Below are positions 59,618 to 64,000 of a DNA stretch of 64,000 nt, piece after piece. Made by a program: the position numbers and the translations under genes. How positions within the stretch are numbered: the first letter of the stretch is position 1; each line of letters begins with the position of its first letter. The DNA lies in contig NZ_CANLEA010000002.1 of assembly GCF_947489565.1 (NCBI RefSeq), forward strand, positions 124,001-188,000, in the 5' to 3' direction. The stretch is from an uncultured Kordia sp. (GTDB lineage: Bacteria; Bacteroidota; Bacteroidia; Flavobacteriales; Flavobacteriaceae). Below the pieces are notes generated by a model. It saw only the letters and a program-made list of their open reading frames with translations, made no database searches and was not told the origin of the DNA.

Positions 59618-61177
59618 ATGAAACGTTTATTAGTAGTATCCAGTTTTTTTTTAATCTTATTAACCTCTACCAACAGTGCTTTTGCACAACAAACCATTCC
59701 TAAAGGTACTCAAATTGCCTTAGTCACAGACTTGAATCGATGGGCAACCGTTTGCAAGGACTGTCAAAGATTAAAGTATTCATCTATCAACTTAACAGTA
59801 ACGTCTAACACAGACGCATCAAGCAGAAATCCTAACAAAGAATCCATTTACACAGTAGAATACCAAGATGGAAAAATACGATTGCTCACCTATGCTGGCA
59901 CGTATCTTTCTGTATGTGGTGACTGTAGAAAAAAAGGTCCTAATTCCCTTTTAGTTGCTACAATGAAGAAAAAGTCTAACAGAAAAGTATCGCGCGAAGC
60001 ATTATTTGATTTTATTCCTGTTAAGAATAGTGACTTTTACATGATTAAAGCTTTCAATGGCAAATATGTAACTCGTTACCATCCTGGAAACGATCGTCCC
60101 GATATGTTAAAAGGCAAATCACAAGTATTGGCAGCCTACTATGGAAAAACAGACAGAAGAGCTGGAAAATTTAATGTGATTCCTGTTAATGGAAATTTTT
60201 CTAGAGGATTTGTTGCAGGAAAAAAGATTCCGAAAGCTGTAAAACATCCTAATATTATAGGAAATCAATGGATGACAAATACATCTACACTTAATAAAGG
60301 TGTTGCGTATAGAAGAAAGAGTCAGGTGAATCAACAAAATTATGCTCCGGGAATTCCTTGTACAAGTAGTATATGTTGGGTATATACAACAGGTAATTAT
60401 TCAGGGTTAAATGAACGTGATGACTTTGCTCAAGATTATATATATAAAATTGAATATCTAGGAGCTAGCAAAGGGTACAAAATTACAGGGAAGAGTCAGA
60501 GAGTATTGAGTCCTATAAAAGTTTCTAACACAAAACCTTACTATGACAATATCCTTGGTCAATTAGTTGTATTTGAAAAGACTAGCGGTTCATCTCTAGG
60601 AGATCAATATTGGAACATTGAGAAAGTAACAGATGATTTTTACATTCTTCAAAATAGAGCTTCTGGTCTGTATCTGGGTAATGTTTGGAATGGTAAAGTT
60701 AATTTTTATCAAGATGCGCTTGTGGAGAAAAAAGACGCACTTCCTATCGCTTTTGAAACTTATAATTCATCTCAAGGGCTGCCAAAAACTCATAAAAATG
60801 GGTATACTTTTAATACGATTGATGTGCCTAATTCTAATGAAATGGTTGTGAACCCTATGAAGCTAACTTCTCAAACATGGAGAAAACATGCGACTGCTAT
60901 TGGAGGAAATAATTATAGTTATTTAGGATATAATGATTGGCAATTGGCTACTAAAAAGAAAGCGGAAGAGATTACCAAAAAGTTTCAAAACACATTGTGC
61001 GAAAACTATTTAGACCTTTTTTCTCTAAGTCCAATTTTTTATAGTGTTGATCCTAGTTGGGATGCAAATAGTAATTTTGATGGAATATTATCAATCAACA
61101 GAAAAGGAGTTTCTAGATATCCTACGACAAGAAACTCTTCTAGTAATGGAAAAGTGATGCTTTGGCGAAAAAAGTAA
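59618..61177 (+). CDS. Secreted Cys-rich protein, beta-trefoil-like
   Basis: A 519-residue exported protein: signal MKRLLVVSSFFLILLTSTNS then AFAQ. It begins with two CxxC pairs (CKDCQ, CGDCRK) and repeated LTVTS...YTVEYQDGKIRLLTYAGTYLSVC, FYMIKAFNGKYVTRYH and FYILQNRASGLYLGNVW, a pattern like beta-trefoil (fascin/ricin-type) repeats. It may bind a glycan or membrane. The gene is flanked by the two 76-base terminator blocks, suggesting it was inserted or duplicated next to the heme operon. Confidence 0.6.
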   Translation: MKRLLVVSSFFLILLTSTNSAFAQQTIPKGTQIALVTDLNRWATVCKDCQRLKYSSINLTVTSNTDASSRNPNKESIYTVEYQDGKIRLLTYAGTYLSVCGDCRKKGPNSLLVATMKKKSNRKVSREALFDFIPVKNSDFYMIKAFNGKYVTRYHPGNDRPDMLKGKSQVLAAYYGKTDRRAGKFNVIPVNGNFSRGFVAGKKIPKAVKHPNIIGNQWMTNTSTLNKGVAYRRKSQVNQQNYAPGIPCTSSICWVYTTGNYSGLNERDDFAQDYIYKIEYLGASKGYKITGKSQRVLSPIKVSNTKPYYDNILGQLVVFEKTSGSSLGDQYWNIEKVTDDFYILQNRASGLYLGNVWNGKVNFYQDALVEKKDALPIAFETYNSSQGLPKTHKNGYTFNTIDVPNSNEMVVNPMKLTSQTWRKHATAIGGNNYSYLGYNDWQLATKKKAEEITKKFQNTLCENYLDLFSLSPIFYSVDPSWDANSNFDGILSINRKGVSRYPTTRNSSSNGKVMLWRKK

Positions 61178-61250
61178 TATCAGTTAACTATAACAATTCG
61201 TTATCAAACGATAACTATACAAAAAGGTCGCTAAAATTAGCGACCTTTTT
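61175..61250 (+). repeat. Duplicated 3' block, copy 2
   Basis: Matches 59425-59500 at 71 of 76 positions. The first three bases are the TAA stop of the preceding gene. Confidence 0.85.
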
Positions 61251-61251
61251 T
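61221..61251 (+). terminator. Terminator after the Cys-rich protein gene
   Basis: GGTCGCTAA / TTAGCGACC perfect 9-bp stem with AAAAA and T-run on both sides; close copy of the one at 59471-59500. Confidence 0.88.
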
Positions 61252-61353
61252 AAACATTTTCTTCTATATTTTTAATTATAATAACACTAGCTACGAACAA
61301 GTTTAGTCAAAATAATGATATATATAGCCGATTCATTTGATTAGAAAAAAATG

Positions 61354-64000
61354 TTAGTTTATTACGATTCTTTTTGTGGTGGTTCCTTTATCAGAAACTA
61401 CTTTTACTAAATATAACGCTCTGGTTAATTCAGAAACATCAAAAGAATATCCTGCAGTAAAACCACCTTTAAAGGTTTTGATTTGTTTTCCTGTAATATC
61501 ATAAATCTGTACTTCTTCTACTTTTTTGTCTAGTTTAAAGCTGTCGGAAGCAGGATTTGGATATAAGGAAAGTATGTTTGTTGTGTTTTGAAATTCTTGG
61601 GTACTTAAGATGGATTGTTGATTTCCAAAGATTCTAAACTGTCCCGCAGGAATAGAAATCGGATCCGCCGTATTGGTTACATTGATGCTTGTTGCACCCG
61701 TATCGTCCATTAAATCGTACCAAGTTCCTGTGTATGGGAAATCTGGAACAATCGTTAAATCTGCCACAGAGAAATTACACAAAATCACTACATTCTTTAA
61801 TTCAGACGCAGGAATGTTATCATCCCAAATGTAAATACGTTGTCTGATATCGTTAATGTATGGACTGATGGAGTAGTTTCCTTCAAATACAGGTTCTTCT
61901 ACTTTTAAGTCAATAATGCGTGCCCAATCGTCATAGATTTTAGCTCTGTTAGCATCTGCCAACCAATTGTTCGTCCATTGTGGTTGTGGTTTCGTATCCA
62001 ATTTACAATCGCCTGGTGTTGGATCGCTTGGTAAATTGACACTTCCATTTCCACAGGTAAAGATAGAATTCTCCATTCCTAACGCTCCAAAATGCCAAAT
62101 CATTTTTGGTCCAGGAATCGTTAAAGAAGCTGCTCCTAAAGCAGACATTCTGGATAATGACGTATTCAAATCTTGTACATTATGCGTTGCTAATGCTGTA
62201 TTTCCAAACTGCAAGTTTTTATACATTAAGCGCTCTTCATCATGACTTTCAGCATATCCCATCAATCTTGGTCCATTAAAACCTCTACTGTTGTGTCCCA
62301 TTCTGGAAATATCTGCATTAGAAGCAAATCCCATCGTCAATTGATTGTATTGATCGGTCATTTTTCCCCACATCATAATTCCTTTTCCTTCACCCAAACG
62401 GTAATCTGCCCATTCTTTTTCTTCATTGTCTTGTCCCAAATGCTCAAAAATCACATAATGATCGTCATCCAAACTCCAAGAATAATCTGCATATTGCTTT
62501 AATATTGCTACACGATCATTTCTATAACCGTTGGTACAACCTTCGTCACTTGCCGTACATTCTTGTGTGAATCCTTTGGTTAAATCCCAACGGAAACCAT
62601 CAATTTTATATTCTTCAATCCAATGTTTTACCACACGTTCTGTGTAATACTGGGTTCGTGTTTGTTGATGATTAAAGTCAGATCCAACACTGTAACTGTG
62701 TGTTGCTACCTGATTGAAATATGGATTTTCGGAACTTGGTTCGCCCCAACCATCGTTATCTGGATCGTTCATCCACATACGCACCATTGGATTTCTTCCA
62801 AAAGCATGGTTTAACGCGACATCTAAAATCACGGCAATTCCGTTTTGATGACATAAGTCTACGAATTCTTTAAACTTATCTGCGGTTCCGTAATATTTGT
62901 CTAATGCTAAGTGAAAAGAAGTATTGTATCCCCAACTTTCATTGCCTTCAAACTCCATGATTGGCATTAATTGAATGGCGTTTACGTTTAAGTTTTTAAA
63001 GTAATCAATACGATCTATTAGGTTTTGATAGTTTCTATCGGCATCAAAATCACGAATTAATACTTCATATACAATTAAGTCTTCCTTTTTTGGCTTTGTA
63101 AAGTTTTGCACTTGCCAGTTGTAAGGTGTCTGTCCCGTTTGCAATACCGTAACTTCACGTTCTTGTCCCGCAGGATATGTTGGAAGGTTTGGATAAGTTG
63201 CTGCCGGAATAAATGGATCGTCAAAAGGCGATAATACTAATGTAGAATATGGATCTGCTGTTTTGACTAATGCTGGCGAATTTGCAATTGGCGTTTCGTC
63301 AATCACCCAATATTGATAAGTGTAGTTTTGTCCTGGAGTTAATCCTGTGATTTCCAACCAAAATTTTCCTGTCGTACCATCTTTTTTCATGGCATAACTT
63401 CCATCTGGTTGCCAATTGTTGAAGCTTCCTGCAATGTATACAAAGTCTTTGTTTGGCGCATCTAATACCAATGTAGCTTTTGACGTATCGGCATCATAGT
63501 TAATTCCATCTTCTAAACCTGCCGCTAATGATTCTGTTACGGTTCCAGGATTGATAATTACATTAAAAGTTTTTGTAATGGTAGTTCCGCCTAAAGTTAC
63601 TTCTAAAGCATAACTTTTATTTTCGGTAATATTTGTATCTGTATACGAATACGAAGCGCCATTATTTGAGTTAATCGTACTTCCATTTGCTTTTAAAACA
63701 TACGCAGCGCTTCCGCCTGTATTATTTGCTGTAATGGTAAAGTTTGAACCTGATGCTAAGATGGTAGTACTTCCATCGTTTGGCGTTACTAAAGTAGATT
63801 GAAACGCTCCTACATCAAAGAAGAAATCAGAACAACCTGTTGCCTTCAGTTCTTGTCCTCCATTTTCGTTTCTAAAAACCATTCCCATTTTGGTAATCGT
63901 TTCTGCTTGTGCTGTTGTGAGTCCGTAATAGGTTTCTGGCACAATGGTAATTTGCCATAATCCGCCACCCATATCGGTCATTTCTCCAACACCATCATCT
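61354..64000 (-). CDS. T9SS-secreted GH13 alpha-amylase family enzyme (5' end beyond window)
   Basis: The visible 880 or so residues contain an N-terminal beta region, a CBM48-like domain (FVYIAGSFNNWQPDGSYAMKKDGTTGKFWLEITGLTPG), then the GH13 barrel: LDVALNHAFG, DGFRWDLTKGF (nucleophile Asp), YVIFEHLGQD (Glu acid/base) and YAESHDEERLM (transition-state Asp). The end is a type A T9SS sorting domain (LSLYPNPASDSFKLDKK...ALYLVKVVSDKGTTTKRIVIN). It degrades alpha-glucans such as starch or glycogen outside the cell. The frame remains open at the right edge, so the start lies beyond 64000; the ATG at 63981 is internal. Confidence 0.9.
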   Translation of the reverse strand, partial: DDGVGEMTDMGGGLWQITIVPETYYGLTTAQAETITKMGMVFRNENGGQELKATGCSDFFFDVGAFQSTLVTPNDGSTTILASGSNFTITANNTGGSAAYVLKANGSTINSNNGASYSYTDTNITENKSYALEVTLGGTTITKTFNVIINPGTVTESLAAGLEDGINYDADTSKATLVLDAPNKDFVYIAGSFNNWQPDGSYAMKKDGTTGKFWLEITGLTPGQNYTYQYWVIDETPIANSPALVKTADPYSTLVLSPFDDPFIPAATYPNLPTYPAGQEREVTVLQTGQTPYNWQVQNFTKPKKEDLIVYEVLIRDFDADRNYQNLIDRIDYFKNLNVNAIQLMPIMEFEGNESWGYNTSFHLALDKYYGTADKFKEFVDLCHQNGIAVILDVALNHAFGRNPMVRMWMNDPDNDGWGEPSSENPYFNQVATHSYSVGSDFNHQQTRTQYYTERVVKHWIEEYKIDGFRWDLTKGFTQECTASDEGCTNGYRNDRVAILKQYADYSWSLDDDHYVIFEHLGQDNEEKEWADYRLGEGKGIMMWGKMTDQYNQLTMGFASNADISRMGHNSRGFNGPRLMGYAESHDEERLMYKNLQFGNTALATHNVQDLNTSLSRMSALGAASLTIPGPKMIWHFGALGMENSIFTCGNGSVNLPSDPTPGDCKLDTKPQPQWTNNWLADANRAKIYDDWARIIDLKVEEPVFEGNYSISPYINDIRQRIYIWDDNIPASELKNVVILCNFSVADLTIVPDFPYTGTWYDLMDDTGATSINVTNTADPISIPAGQFRIFGNQQSILSTQEFQNTTNILSLYPNPASDSFKLDKKVEEVQIYDITGKQIKTFKGGFTAGYSFDVSELTRALYLVKVVSDKGTTTKRIVIN

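Noticed and set aside
1-64000. CRISPR arrays, rRNA and tRNA genes
   Set aside because: I saw no regularly spaced repeats of 25-40 bases and no tRNA or rRNA-like conserved sequence.

Overview
The window looks like chromosomal DNA of a marine-type flavobacterium (Bacteroidota, Flavobacteriaceae). The evidence is AT-rich DNA, many lipoproteins with a Cys near residue 20, two proteins ending in type IX secretion (T9SS) sorting domains, TAnnTTTG -7 promoter boxes, an SDR-type threonine dehydrogenase and a split LanB. I cannot name the genus from sequence alone; Kordia-like would fit.

Region 1 (about 0.78-14.3 kb) is accessory DNA, probably an integrative element. It carries a minus-strand block (coiled-coil protein, D12 adenine methylase, RadC-like JAMM protein, VirD4/TraG-like ATPase), a tyrosine recombinase with a perfect 16-bp hairpin on its start codon, a phage-O-like replication protein, and a defence-like core. 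The core is a NACHT STAND NTPase facing a three-gene operon: an NdpA-like protein, a protein with a C-terminal membrane anchor, and a DinG-like helicase fused to a PD-(D/E)XK nuclease. I do not recognise this trio as a named system and consider it the best novelty candidate. The region ends with ssb, a truncated HTH gene and a truncated second ssb.

Region 2 (14,364-18,274) is a 3.9-kb IS1595-family transposon that I could delimit exactly: 27-bp perfect terminal inverted repeats starting GG and an 8-bp target duplication GTTACAAC. It carries about six small passenger genes, including a RadC-like protein that has lost catalytic residues.

Region 3 (18.3-31.4 kb) is ordinary chromosome: a GNAT enzyme, envelope and secreted proteins, a GIDE-domain protein, a CBS protein, M28 and M13 peptidases, lipoproteins and threonine dehydrogenase.

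Region 4 (31.5-41.2 kb) groups a periplasmic TPR-CHAT putative protease, a 42-residue double-Gly peptide, a subtilase lipoprotein, a large T9SS cargo protein, an ECF sigma factor and a membrane anti-sigma/TPR protein. It resembles a protease-to-sigma-factor signalling unit.

Region 5 (41.3-52.4 kb) is a pinensin-like class I lanthipeptide cluster: LanC, split LanB (glutamylation and elimination halves), a TPR/AraC membrane regulator, two clear Cys-rich precursors plus a third precursor-like peptide, and a convergent exporter pair (HlyD adaptor and C39-peptidase ABC transporter) that would cut at the double Gly.

Region 6 (52.7-64 kb) holds an OLD/AAA15-type ATPase, a small secreted protein, an operon of a phosphatidylserine-decarboxylase-like protein, a large secreted unknown and a c-heme lipoprotein, a secreted Cys-rich protein flanked by duplicated terminator blocks, and a T9SS-secreted GH13 glycosidase that runs off the right edge.
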